Shown: piece after piece, positions 42,641-50,563 of the stretch
Layout of the letters: each line of letters opens with the position of its first letter
Position numbering within the stretch: position 1 is the first letter of the stretch
Assembly: GCA_965262505.1 (NCBI GenBank)
Contig: CBDHFM010000030.1
Location: forward strand, 5,352,931-5,416,930
DNA: 64,000 nucleotides
From: JACPPO01 sp965262505
Lineage (GTDB): Bacteria; Acidobacteriota; Vicinamibacteria; Vicinamibacterales; UBA2999
Direction: 5' to 3'
The notes under the pieces: generated by a model
What the model was told of the DNA's origin: nothing
Seen by the model: only the letters and a program-made list of their open reading frames with translations
Database searches by the model: none
Made by a program: the position numbers and the translations under genes

Positions 42641-43816
42641 CTACCTCCCGCTCGGGATCTGACCATTCTGAGTGGCCGTGATTTGCGCACCCATGACGAG
42701 GTTGATCAAGCCGTAATTCTGCTCGTGGCACGCGAACTCGTAGAGCGGAGGATCGATCCGTGGCAGAGGGGTCTCGACCGACCACGGTCTCGTCCACGTG
42801 CTGGGGTCGGTCATCGTGTACTCGTACCGCAACGTCTCCTCATCGAGGTACGAGATGCGCTCGACCAGTGTCATGTTCTCGGTGGCCCCGAATGGGAAGT
42901 TGCTCGGACCTCTGTCCCTGAAATTCTTGGTCTCGATGACGAGCGTATTGCCGTCCCAGTGGCCGCGCGAGACGCCCTCCCAAAAGCGGATCGAATCCGG
43001 GAGCTCGCCCTCGCTCAAGGGAATGATGCGGATGTCGTTGTTCGACTGATTCTGGATGACCACGTATCCCGGAGACTGGAGGATCTGTTTCTCCGCGGTC
43101 ACGCCTCCCGCGCTGCCAAGGCCGCCGGCGCGGTCCGGGTTACCGCCGCGGAGCATCGGAATCTGGCCATTCCCTAGCGCGCAACGCGTGTACGTGCTCG
43201 GGAAGGTCGACACCGCCGTCTGAGGATTGAGGATCTTGGCGCGGGCCGCGGCGTCGGCTCGTCGCTTCTGCGCCTCCGCCGTGACCGGCGGCAGGCGCCC
43301 GTCCGGGGGATCGACAATTAGCGCTGTCCGCAAGTTGGGCCTGATCGGGCTCTGCCACGCGTCCATCCCGAATTCTTTCCAGTCGTAATGCATGTCGGCT
43401 GGGTCAACCTTCGAGTCGGCCTCGATCGTCGCCCTGAACGCGAGGACCGCCTCCTCGGGGGTGTACAGCGCCTTGGTCACGCCCTCTGAGCGCTGCAAGG
43501 CCGTATAGCTCTGGGTCACGAAGTAGCCGCTGATGTCCGGATCGCCCCACGGAGTGCGGGGTGGATTGGCCGGAAGCGGCCGACTCGGGTCGTACACCAG
43601 GCTGGTCACCTCGGCGATCTTCCTGGCGATCTCGTCGTTCCAGTACGCCCCGGCTTCGTCACCGGAGTGCGGCGAAGCCTCGCGGGCCGCCTCGCGGGCG
43701 GCCTCCCTATCGTAGTCTGGGCCCGGAGCCTGAGCGGCGGCACGAACCGGCGCCGACAACGAGATCGCCAAAACCACTGTCACGGCACACAACGGAACCA
43801 GAGCTCGTGTAGGCAT
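42641..43816 (-). CDS. Exported 'GHW-GNTLVIET' protein, paralogue 2
   Basis: 391 residues from the ATG at 43816 ('gagggcgacaag' upstream); the frame is open further but the signal peptide starts here and ends 'APVRAAAQ'. Characteristic segments are 'GVSRGHWDGNTLVIETKNFR' and 'DPSTWTRPWSVETPLPRIDP', shared with the proteins at 26426 and 48749, with a C-terminal 'YEFACHEQNYG' holding a conserved Cys-His. It has an extra helical N-terminal region. It is exported and of unknown function. It is on the opposite strand to the MBL gene that begins 182 bp away. Confidence 0.65.
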   Translation of the reverse strand: MPTRALVPLCAVTVVLAISLSAPVRAAAQAPGPDYDREAAREAAREASPHSGDEAGAYWNDEIARKIAEVTSLVYDPSRPLPANPPRTPWGDPDISGYFVTQSYTALQRSEGVTKALYTPEEAVLAFRATIEADSKVDPADMHYDWKEFGMDAWQSPIRPNLRTALIVDPPDGRLPPVTAEAQKRRADAAARAKILNPQTAVSTFPSTYTRCALGNGQIPMLRGGNPDRAGGLGSAGGVTAEKQILQSPGYVVIQNQSNNDIRIIPLSEGELPDSIRFWEGVSRGHWDGNTLVIETKNFRDRGPSNFPFGATENMTLVERISYLDEETLRYEYTMTDPSTWTRPWSVETPLPRIDPPLYEFACHEQNYGLINLVMGAQITATQNGQIPSGR

Positions 43817-43977
43817 CTTGTCGCCCTCCTGAATAGATCTTCTGTCGGCTAGTTTACCTGAGTTCTTGGGGATGCCATCCAGCATCTCAGCGGGGATTCG
43901 CGGTCGCGGCCGTCTTCACAGTAAAGCTCGAAAGTTGCGTGTTTTTGGTGTCGCGCGTCTCCTGAAGACGTTTCTCC

Positions 43978-44120
43978 TATAATCAGGCCCGACTCCGATG
44001 GCCCTAGCTTCCGGCACCCGCCTCGGCCCGTATGAAGTCGCTGCCCAGATCGGCGTGGGCGGGATGGGGGAGGTGTATCGGGCGCGGGACACGAAGCTGG
44101 ATCGGGAAGTGGCGATCAAG
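43978..44120 (+). promoter_or_regulatory. Kinase-derived promoter and leader module, copy 1
   Basis: TATAAT (43978-43983) lies 14 nt before the ATG at 43998, a spacing kept exactly in the copies at 46592 and 60696. From the ATG the frame encodes the start of a Hanks-type kinase: 'GTRLGPYEVAAQIGVGGMGE' then 'VYRARDTKLDREVAIK', including the glycine loop and the VAIK lysine. Homology to kinases then stops at about 44120. With a normal start site the mRNA would have only about 6-8 untranslated bases. Confidence 0.65.
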
Positions 44121-45149
44121 GTGCGGCAACCTTGGGTCGCCGCTATCGCCCTTGTGGTGGTTGTTGCCAGCGCGACCACGGCGAATGCCCAGAGGGCTGG
44201 CAGGACCGTTGAGGAACACGTTGCGATTGCCCGGGCCGCCGCCTACAGGCCAGGACAGGATCTCATCGACGTGTTCGAGGCGCTGTGCAGGGCCGCTATG
44301 TCGGAGGAAGGCCCCCGGGAGCCGGGCCTTCAGGTTGCGCCGTCGCTGGCCGAGCGACGAGTTCCGCCACGGTCGGAATGGTATGCAGAGCCAGGAAAGG
44401 TGTTCGACAATCTCTACTACGTCGGCAGCGTCAACGATTCGATATGGGCTGTGACGACATCCGAAGGCATTATTGTCGTCGATACCGGTTACGACTACAG
44501 CATTGAGGAACTGACGAACGGGCTGAGGGAATTCGGCCTCGATCCGGCCGACATCGAGTATGTCGTCCTCAGTCACGCCCACGGGGATCGCTATTTCGGG
44601 GCCAAGTTCCTCCAGGACACGTACGGCTCACGCATTATCATGTCCGAGGCCGATTGGGACACGATGGCGAAGAGCAATGAGCCCGCGGAGCTCAAGGCCA
44701 GGAAAGACATGGTCGCGACGGACGGTATGCAGCTGAGCCTCGGCGATATGACCCTGACGCTCTACATTACGCCGGGGCACACTCCGGGTACGATTGCGAC
44801 CGTAATTCCCGGTCTGCGGGACGGAAACCGGCGGCATGTCGGCGTGGTCTGGGGTGGCATGAATCCCAGTTTCGAGCGATACGGGATCCAGTACTACTCG
44901 AGTCTTGCCGAAACCTTCAAGACGTGGAGTGATTCCATTTGGCGCTTCAAGGATGAGGCCGAAAGGGCCGGGGCGGATGTGTACCTGGCCATTCATGCGC
45001 ACTTCGACAGAACGTTGGATAAGCTCCGTGCCGTGAAGTACCGCCAGCCCGGAGATCCCCATCCGTTCATCAGCACGGACGTTGTCGATCGCTTTTTCAC
45101 GATCATGGGCGAATGCACGGATGCGCAATTACGGAGAGTGACCGAGTAA
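43998..45149 (+). CDS. MBL-fold hydrolase fused to a kinase N-lobe fragment
   Basis: 383 residues from the ATG. Residues 1-41 are the kinase N-lobe start. From residue 43 follows 'RQPWVAAIALVVVVASATTA', a Sec signal core, then an MBL-fold domain with 'SHAHGDRYFGAKF' (His193, His195, Asp197, Arg198), 'TPGHTPGT' and 'AIHAHFD'. The residue after the metal Asp is Arg, not His. A GTG at 44121 would start a protein with a perfect signal peptide; the longer product would place 42 polar residues before it. The fold resembles subclass B3 or alkylsulfatase-like enzymes. It is followed by a DUF6152 gene. Confidence 0.75.
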   Translation: MALASGTRLGPYEVAAQIGVGGMGEVYRARDTKLDREVAIKVRQPWVAAIALVVVVASATTANAQRAGRTVEEHVAIARAAAYRPGQDLIDVFEALCRAAMSEEGPREPGLQVAPSLAERRVPPRSEWYAEPGKVFDNLYYVGSVNDSIWAVTTSEGIIVVDTGYDYSIEELTNGLREFGLDPADIEYVVLSHAHGDRYFGAKFLQDTYGSRIIMSEADWDTMAKSNEPAELKARKDMVATDGMQLSLGDMTLTLYITPGHTPGTIATVIPGLRDGNRRHVGVVWGGMNPSFERYGIQYYSSLAETFKTWSDSIWRFKDEAERAGADVYLAIHAHFDRTLDKLRAVKYRQPGDPHPFISTDVVDRFFTIMGECTDAQLRRVTE

Positions 45150-45250
45150 TTTCCTGTTTCGCTTGAATGCAGTCACGTTGCTACCATAAGACATGAAATC
45201 TTCAGAGACACTCCACATTGAAAGCTATGGGTGAGTGGTTAAGGAGGCGT

Positions 45251-45661
45251 ATGGGACGCGCGTCAATACAGTTTCTGGGTTCCGTCTTTGTCGTACTGGC
45301 CGGCCTGTCGACGTCAGCGGCGCCGCCTCCCGCCCATCACGGCAGAGCCGGCGCCTACGATGACAGCAGGCTATTCACGATCGAGGGCACCGTTACAGAA
45401 TGGGCGTGGCGCAATCCCCATGTTGCGCTCTATGTCGACGTGGCAGATGCCGACGGCAACGTCGTCAACTGGGCTTTCGAAAGCCAGAACGTCAGCAGTC
45501 TCTCGCGACTGGGCATGTCGAGAGCGTCGTTTGTGTCCGGGCAGGAGATAAGCATCACGTTCAATCCTTCCAGTAGCGGTGCACCAGTCGGGCTGATCCG
45601 AAGGGTCTACGACGACACCGGAAAGGAAGTGCTGGCGTGGGGTGGCCCGATCGACCAGTAG
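45251..45661 (+). CDS. DUF6152-family exported protein, copy 2
   Basis: 136 residues from the ATG at 45251, chosen because AAGGAGG lies 3-9 nt upstream; earlier starts add an unlikely extension. Signal peptide, 'PAHHGRAGAYDDS' after cleavage and 'VTEWAWRNPHVALYVDV' with the 'NPHV' family motif. Most similar by eye to the copy at 49620 ('VSEVVWRNPHVLIYMDV'). It follows the MBL gene by 101 bp in the same direction. Confidence 0.78.
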   Translation: MGRASIQFLGSVFVVLAGLSTSAAPPPAHHGRAGAYDDSRLFTIEGTVTEWAWRNPHVALYVDVADADGNVVNWAFESQNVSSLSRLGMSRASFVSGQEISITFNPSSSGAPVGLIRRVYDDTGKEVLAWGGPIDQ

Positions 45662-45672
45662 AGCACCTACGG

Positions 45673-46434
45673 TCAAGGATTGACTGGTTCCGCATGGGTT
45701 CTGCGCAAGAGCGGCGCGGCCTCCGGCGAAATCATGAACCTGATCATCGCGCGCGCGGCGTCCGGTTCCTTCGAGGCCGTCAACAAGCCGACATCCGATT
45801 GGCAGGGTTTGTTCAAGAAGTCGGGCAATGGCCCGACATAATCGCTTCCAGGCACATCGACCATGATGTTGGACTGTTGAATGCCGATCTCGAAGTCGCC
45901 GCGTGCCAGATAGTCGGTGACGGGACCGCCTTGGGTGCGAATCGTCTTGTCCGCCAGCGCTTGGACGAGCCCGAGCTGCGCGATCCCCTCCGCGACGTTC
46001 GTGCCGCTGCAGCCGCGCGAATAGCCGATCGACTCCGCCGCCAGCAAAGCCGCCGTGTAGGATTCCACACTGCTGAGGTCGGGTTTCGGCGCGCCGACCT
46101 GCACTGAAAGGCCGAGGTCGGCGAGCACGAATGGCGTGACCGTGCTGGCCACCACCGTGCCATCCCTCACGCGCTCCTCGATCGCGCCGGGATTTCCGGT
46201 AATGAGGTCCGCCGTCCCGTCGTTGACGCGCTGCGCCAGCGTGGCGGCATCGGGCTGGACAACGGTCACCCTGTGCCCGCTTACACGCTCGAACTCGGCG
46301 GCAAGTTCTCTCACCCCCGGCGCCGCGCCCTGGTTGGCGAGGATGACAAGGTCGGCTGCATTGGCCGTTCCCTGCGACAGCGATCCCAAGGCTCCCAAAA
46401 CGCACGCCGCAGCAAATTTCGCGTAGGTTCCCAC
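45673..46434 (-). CDS. ModA-like periplasmic substrate-binding protein
   Basis: 253 residues. Sec signal ending 'GTANAA', then a type II periplasmic binding fold: 'DLVILANQGAAPGVRELAAE' at the N-terminus, 'RDGTVVASTVTPFVLADLGL', 'IGYSRGCSGTNVAEGIAQLG' and 'MIRFMISPEAAPLLRRTHAE'. The family is extracellular solute-binding proteins of the molybdate/sulfate type; stand-alone versions without ABC genes are common in Acidobacteria and have unknown ligands. No permease or ATPase gene is adjacent. The stop codon is 11 bp from the end of the convergent DUF6152 gene. Confidence 0.75.
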   Translation of the reverse strand: MGTYAKFAAACVLGALGSLSQGTANAADLVILANQGAAPGVRELAAEFERVSGHRVTVVQPDAATLAQRVNDGTADLITGNPGAIEERVRDGTVVASTVTPFVLADLGLSVQVGAPKPDLSSVESYTAALLAAESIGYSRGCSGTNVAEGIAQLGLVQALADKTIRTQGGPVTDYLARGDFEIGIQQSNIMVDVPGSDYVGPLPDFLNKPCQSDVGLLTASKEPDAARAMIRFMISPEAAPLLRRTHAEPVNP

Positions 46435-46591
46435 ATTTCCCTCCCGCTGTCATTCCACCGGCGGCCGGATCGAATGTCCCGCCGCCCAACTTACGAAAGC
46501 TTATGCCGCCTTGCCTTCCCATGAACACCCTGCAGGTCCGGCCAAGGCATTGTCAAGTTGAGGCGGGAGCTACCAGCTCAGTCATTTCTCC

Positions 46592-46722
46592 TATAATCAG
46601 GCCCAACTCCGATGGCCCTCACTCCCGGCACCCGCCTCGGCCCGTGTGAGATCGCTGCCCAGATCGGCGAGGGTCGGATGGGGGAGGTGTATCGGGAGAC
46701 GGATCGATATGGGGGTATGTGA
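46592..46722 (+). promoter_or_regulatory. Kinase-derived promoter and 36-codon leader, copy 2
   Basis: TATAAT at 46592-46597 is followed after 14 nt by an ATG (46612). The frame reads the kinase start 'LTPGTRLGPCEIAAQIGEGR' and 'MGEVYRETDR', diverges, and stops at 46720-46722. The next base begins the ATG of the PQQ dehydrogenase gene. Ribosomes finishing the leader would be placed exactly at that start, so coupled translation is likely. The glycine loop has lost one Gly (GEGRMGEV), consistent with no kinase function. Confidence 0.65.
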
Positions 46723-48501
46723 ATGTCGCAGCTGAAACCTCGGGTACAGCATTTCTTATGTGCCGTCTCTGTGTTGGCAGCCCTTTCAGCCTGTGATAGC
46801 GGCTCATCTTCTCAACCAACCGCTGGACAGAATGATGATCCGTCGGTTTCGCGGACGCCTGTGGACGAAGACTCCAGTCCGGGAGCCACTCCCGTGACGG
46901 ATGCGGTTCTCCAGGATCCTGCCCCGGCGGACTGGTTGCGGTGGCGCCGTGACCACGGTGCCACCGGCTACAGCCCCCTGGATCAGGTGACACCCCAGAA
47001 CGTCAACCAATTGCAACTCGCCTGGGCGTGGACCATGGAGCCCGGGGGAATGGCGCAGGAACCCGTCGTCTACCGCGGCATCATGTATCTCCCCCACACC
47101 AAAGGCGTGGTCCAGGCCCTTGACGCGAGAACGGGTGACCTGTTGTGGGAGTATCGGCGACAGTTTCAGGGCGATACCGACGCTGGTACGACGCGCAATA
47201 TCGCCATCTACCAGGACAAGATCTATCTCACCTCCCCGGACGCCTACCTGGTCGCACTCGATGCAAGGAACGGCGAACTCGTCTGGGAGGTGAAGACCGG
47301 CGATCCCGACGACAGGGTCAGCTATACAGCGGGGCCCATCGCAGGCGAAGGCAGGGTGTTCGCCGGCCAGACCTGCAGTACCGGGACTACCAGCGCGTGT
47401 TCGGTGGGTGCGTTCGATGCCGAAACCGGGGAAGAGCTATGGCGAAGGGAATCGGTCGCCGGCCCCGATGATCCAGAGGCACATGACGCGACCTGGGGCC
47501 GGGTACCGTACGAGCAACGCAGGAAGGCCTCATTCTGGTTGGCGGGCAGCTACGATCCGAACCTGGATCTTGTCTACTGGTCAACGGCGAGCCCCTATCC
47601 CTATCCGGAGATCCTCATGGGCGATACCGGGGGCGGTGACCTGCTGTACACGAACTCCATCCTGGCCCTTGACGCCGGGACGGGGGAGGTCCACTGGCAT
47701 TTCCAGATGCAGCCCCGCGATAACTTCGACATGGACCACCAGGACAACCCCATCCTCGCGGACGTGGAGATCGACGGCATCCCGCGCAAGGTGGTCTACG
47801 TCCTCGGTAAACCCGGCATCCTCTGGGCATTTGACCGGGAGACGGGGGAGCACCTTTGGAATAATCAGCTCGTCGTCTTCCAGAACCTTTATGAACGCAT
47901 TGACCCCGAGACCGGCGCGATCACCACGAATGAAGGCATCATTCCCACTACAGTCGGGCAATTCCAGCTTGTCTGTCCCGGTCACCGTGGCGGGAAGATA
48001 TTCCAGACCAATGCCTATAACCCGGTTACCGGGGCCGTGTACAGTCCGGTCAGCAGTACCTGCACCAATTTCAAGGTCGTACCACTGGACGTGAGTGGGA
48101 ACGGGCTCGACAACAGCGATCTCGTGCACATGGAAGGGTCGAACGGACAGGTTGGGCGGTTAGCCGCCGTATCCGCCGCCACGGGCAGGGTGTTGTGGGT
48201 ATACGACCAGCGCGCCGCGCTGGGTTCCGTGCTGACTACCGCTGGCAGGCTGGTGTTCGTCGGTGATCTGCATCGGAATTTCCTGGCACTGGACGCGGAG
48301 ACCGGCAATGTCCTCTGGAAGGTCCCCCTGAGCGCCCCGGTGACCGGTTACCCCATCAGTTACGCGGCTGGTGGGAAGCAGCATGTAGCCGTGGCCGTGG
48401 GGGGAGGCGGTATAGGAGCGCGCACGATGGCCGCGTTATACCCGGAGCTGAAATCGGCGAACGGGAGCAACGTCCTCATGGTGTTTGCACCGGGTGACTG
48501 A
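46723..48501 (+). CDS. PQQ-dependent dehydrogenase-like lipoprotein
   Basis: 592 residues. The signal ends in 'LAALSACDSG', a lipobox, so a lipid-anchored envelope enzyme is predicted. Eight-bladed propeller of the PQQ-binding family: 'WLRWRRDHGATGYSPLDQVT', 'WDYRR'-like repeats such as 'GDLLWEYRRQF' and 'GELVWEVKTGD', 'QTCSTGTTSACSVG' and 'LPHTKGVVQALDART'. Methanol/ethanol-type dehydrogenases carry a vicinal Cys pair and calcium ligands; here there is no adjacent Cys-Cys, so the substrate class is uncertain. Expression seems to depend on the kinase-derived leader that ends at its start codon. Confidence 0.8.
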   Translation: MSQLKPRVQHFLCAVSVLAALSACDSGSSSQPTAGQNDDPSVSRTPVDEDSSPGATPVTDAVLQDPAPADWLRWRRDHGATGYSPLDQVTPQNVNQLQLAWAWTMEPGGMAQEPVVYRGIMYLPHTKGVVQALDARTGDLLWEYRRQFQGDTDAGTTRNIAIYQDKIYLTSPDAYLVALDARNGELVWEVKTGDPDDRVSYTAGPIAGEGRVFAGQTCSTGTTSACSVGAFDAETGEELWRRESVAGPDDPEAHDATWGRVPYEQRRKASFWLAGSYDPNLDLVYWSTASPYPYPEILMGDTGGGDLLYTNSILALDAGTGEVHWHFQMQPRDNFDMDHQDNPILADVEIDGIPRKVVYVLGKPGILWAFDRETGEHLWNNQLVVFQNLYERIDPETGAITTNEGIIPTTVGQFQLVCPGHRGGKIFQTNAYNPVTGAVYSPVSSTCTNFKVVPLDVSGNGLDNSDLVHMEGSNGQVGRLAAVSAATGRVLWVYDQRAALGSVLTTAGRLVFVGDLHRNFLALDAETGNVLWKVPLSAPVTGYPISYAAGGKQHVAVAVGGGGIGARTMAALYPELKSANGSNVLMVFAPGD

Positions 48502-48593
48502 GTGACACCTTGCGCCGCCAGGCCGTGGACATCTGGCAGCTCCGGACGCTGAACGAGATCGAAACCGCCGAAGCTCGGTAGCTGGAAACCTGA

Positions 48594-48625
48594 TTCGAGG
48601 AACTGCGGCGGCTGGTGCCGACGAA
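48594..48625 (+). pseudogene. 3' tail of a kinase/TolB-type gene, copy 2
   Basis: Thirty-two bases are identical to 42469-42500 minus the stop region, in the frame 'FEELRRLVPTN'. The preceding bases are degenerate ('aacctga' where the other copy has 'aactgg'), and no longer kinase sequence is seen upstream. The tail lies 93 bp after the PQQ dehydrogenase stop, so that gene is bracketed by a kinase-type 5' end and 3' end. Confidence 0.5.
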
Positions 48626-48748
48626 CCGACCGGCCGACTCAGGAGGCGAGCCGTCCACTATAGGCTTGAGTAATCCATGCACCGCCCACAGATGAGCGGT
48701 GTGATGAATGCCCCCGCGAGGGGTTGCCATGAAGGGAGAGGGCTAACA

Positions 48749-49573
48749 GTGCGAAATTTCTTCTTCCGTTGGGCGCCTACGTTGGCGCTGGTGTTGCTCT
48801 GTTCGTTGGCAGTGTTCCCTGAGGCCGCGATGCCACCGCAGCAGGAACGAGCCACGACCCAGTTCGACCCGCGTGATCTCTCGGGAGTCTGGATGTTGAC
48901 GGAAGGGACGAGCGCGTTTGAAGGCTTCGGCCCGGATACTCGGCCGCCCATGACGCCGCAGGCCGTGGAGATCATGAGCGAACGCATTCCTGCGCGATCC
49001 GTTCCCTATCCCCATCTTGCAAACGACCCTGAATATCAGTGCAATCCGGCTGGTTTTCCAAAGCTCCTTTTTGATACGGAGCCGATTGAAATGATGCAGC
49101 TCGACGACAGGCTGCTGCAGGTCTTCCAGTGGGAAGGGCGGCTCCGCTACATCTGGCTGGACGGACGAGAACTGCCTTCGGGTGAGAGCCTCGATAACCT
49201 GGGTCCGGCCTGGTACGGACACTCGGTTGGCGAATGGCAAGGAGACACGCTTGTCGTCAACACGACGGGTCTCGAAGAAAGAGCGTGGCTCGACAGGCCG
49301 GGGCATCCGAAAAGCTTGCACGCGCGGATCGAAGAGCGTTATACGCGGCTCGACGCCAACAATGTAGAACTTCTCATGACGCTCTACGATCCGGAGAACT
49401 ATACGGCTCCCTGGGAGGCGACCCGGAGAGTCTTCACTCGCCAACCAGCTGAGAGCTACACCTTTTTCGGGTGGAAAGGGGTGTTCTCGGGAGTCACGGA
49501 GTCCATCTGCGCGCCCATGAACGAGGGCGGATACAACGATCGATTTCGCGATCCCGGAGCGGGCGTCCGATAG
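48749..49573 (+). CDS. Exported 'DLSGVW' protein, paralogue 3
   Basis: 274 residues from the GTG at 48749 with 'gggagag' as ribosome site; an ATG-started frame further upstream adds an unlikely N-terminus. The signal peptide spans about 1-28. 'DPRDLSGVWMLTEG' opens the mature protein, followed by 'QCNPAGFPKLLFDTEPIEMM' and 'GHSVGEWQGDTLVVNTTGLE', the signatures of the family at 26426. Function unknown; exported. It is followed 47 bp later by a convergent DUF6152 gene, repeating the SGVW plus DUF6152 neighbourhood. Confidence 0.68.
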   Translation: MRNFFFRWAPTLALVLLCSLAVFPEAAMPPQQERATTQFDPRDLSGVWMLTEGTSAFEGFGPDTRPPMTPQAVEIMSERIPARSVPYPHLANDPEYQCNPAGFPKLLFDTEPIEMMQLDDRLLQVFQWEGRLRYIWLDGRELPSGESLDNLGPAWYGHSVGEWQGDTLVVNTTGLEERAWLDRPGHPKSLHARIEERYTRLDANNVELLMTLYDPENYTAPWEATRRVFTRQPAESYTFFGWKGVFSGVTESICAPMNEGGYNDRFRDPGAGVR

Positions 49574-49619
49574 ACGAACCGAGGAACACGTCGCGCCGAG
49601 GCTCCTTCATGGGCCTGTT

Positions 49620-50018
49620 CTAGTCACATTCGCGGCACATCATCTCGGTTCCGTCTGCCAGAATAATCTTCACGACGATCGAGGTCGGTGCACCGTTGGC
49701 GGCGGGGTGGACAATCGCGGTGATGTCCTGGCCGACCCGGAGTGAATTCCGATGATAGCCTTCCCGGGCGAGCTGGCTGACGCCTCCGTTCTCGAAGGCC
49801 CACGTGACCACCTCACCGTTGTCGCTCTCCACATCCATGTAGATCAAGACGTGAGGATTGCGCCACACCACCTCGGATACGGTGCCCTCCAACGTGAGTT
49901 CGGTATCCATGGCATACGTCTGCCCACGGCCGTGATGCGCGAACACAGGCGCGGCAGCCATTGACAGCGTTGCAACGAGGACGAAGAAGGTGAGGATTGT
50001 TTTCACGCGTATCTCCAT
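49620..50018 (-). CDS. DUF6152-family exported protein, copy 3
   Basis: 132 residues from the ATG at 50018. Signal peptide, 'FAHHGRGQTYAMDT' and 'VSEVVWRNPHVLIYMDVESD' with the family 'NPHV' motif; ends with 'MMCRECD', adding a Cys pair not seen in the other two copies. The stop of the cytochrome gene lies 8 bp upstream, so it is the last gene of the sulfite-oxidase operon. The extra Cys pair could bind a metal or haem partner. Confidence 0.8.
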   Translation of the reverse strand: MEIRVKTILTFFVLVATLSMAAAPVFAHHGRGQTYAMDTELTLEGTVSEVVWRNPHVLIYMDVESDNGEVVTWAFENGGVSQLAREGYHRNSLRVGQDITAIVHPAANGAPTSIVVKIILADGTEMMCRECD

Positions 50019-50026
50019 GAGTCTGA

Positions 50027-50563
50027 TTACGGCATCCTGTCCGGAAACCGGACGATGAACCCGTCCCGGTTCGGCATCGCCACCTTGGGTAGCGCAGCGG
50101 CGTTCATCGCGTCGTTCTCGCCGATGATCTCGTTGAGCGCGAGGATGTAGGCCGTGAGGGCGTACACCTCGTCGTCGGTGAGCGTTCGCGGCTGCTGCCA
50201 CGGCATCGCCCGCCGGATGAAGTCGAAAAGGGTCGTGGCGTGGGGCCAGAAGTTGGCGATGGTCTTCGACGTGTCGATCCCGTCCGTGAGTGGCGGGCCC
50301 CCAACCAGTGCCCTGTTGGTCGCGCCCGTCCCGTTCTCGCCGTGGCACAACGCGCACTTCTGCGCGTAGATTCCCGAGCCCTCGACCGGTGTTCCGTTGC
50401 CCGGCGGGAGACCGGTCCCGTCGGGCAGGATGCTGATATCCCAGGCGGCCACGTCATCCGGGGAGACCGGCGTCCCTAGATTCGGCGCCTGGGCCAAAAC
50501 GGCGATCGACGCGAACGCCAGCGTGCACAAGACGAGCGTGCCGAACAGCTTACGCGTACACAT
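50027..50563 (-). CDS. Exported c-type cytochrome
   Basis: 178 residues. Signal peptide ending 'AVLAQA', one haem site 'CALCH' (C-x-x-C-H) and a distal Met in 'RRAMPWQQPRTLTDDEVYAL', the usual arrangement of class I cytochrome c. It overlaps the 3' end of the sulfite oxidase gene by 14 bp. It is the expected electron acceptor of the molybdenum enzyme in a SorAB/SoxCD-like pair. Haem attachment would need the c-type maturation system, which is not in the window. Confidence 0.85.
   Translation of the reverse strand: MCTRKLFGTLVLCTLAFASIAVLAQAPNLGTPVSPDDVAAWDISILPDGTGLPPGNGTPVEGSGIYAQKCALCHGENGTGATNRALVGGPPLTDGIDTSKTIANFWPHATTLFDFIRRAMPWQQPRTLTDDEVYALTAYILALNEIIGENDAMNAAALPKVAMPNRDGFIVRFPDRMP

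Noticed and set aside
41359..42681. Plus-strand frames of 440 codons in both ISAzo13-type copies
   Set aside because: Both copies contain the frame because the IS is repeated. The minus-strand transposase explains the sequence.
43998..44120. An intact Ser/Thr kinase gene
   Set aside because: Only the first 41 codons are kinase-like; there is no HRD, DFG or APE motif anywhere downstream.
45673..46434. A molybdate transport operon serving the sulfite oxidase
   Set aside because: Only a ModA-like binding protein is present, on its own, 4 kb away and without ModB/ModC. A functional link would be guesswork.
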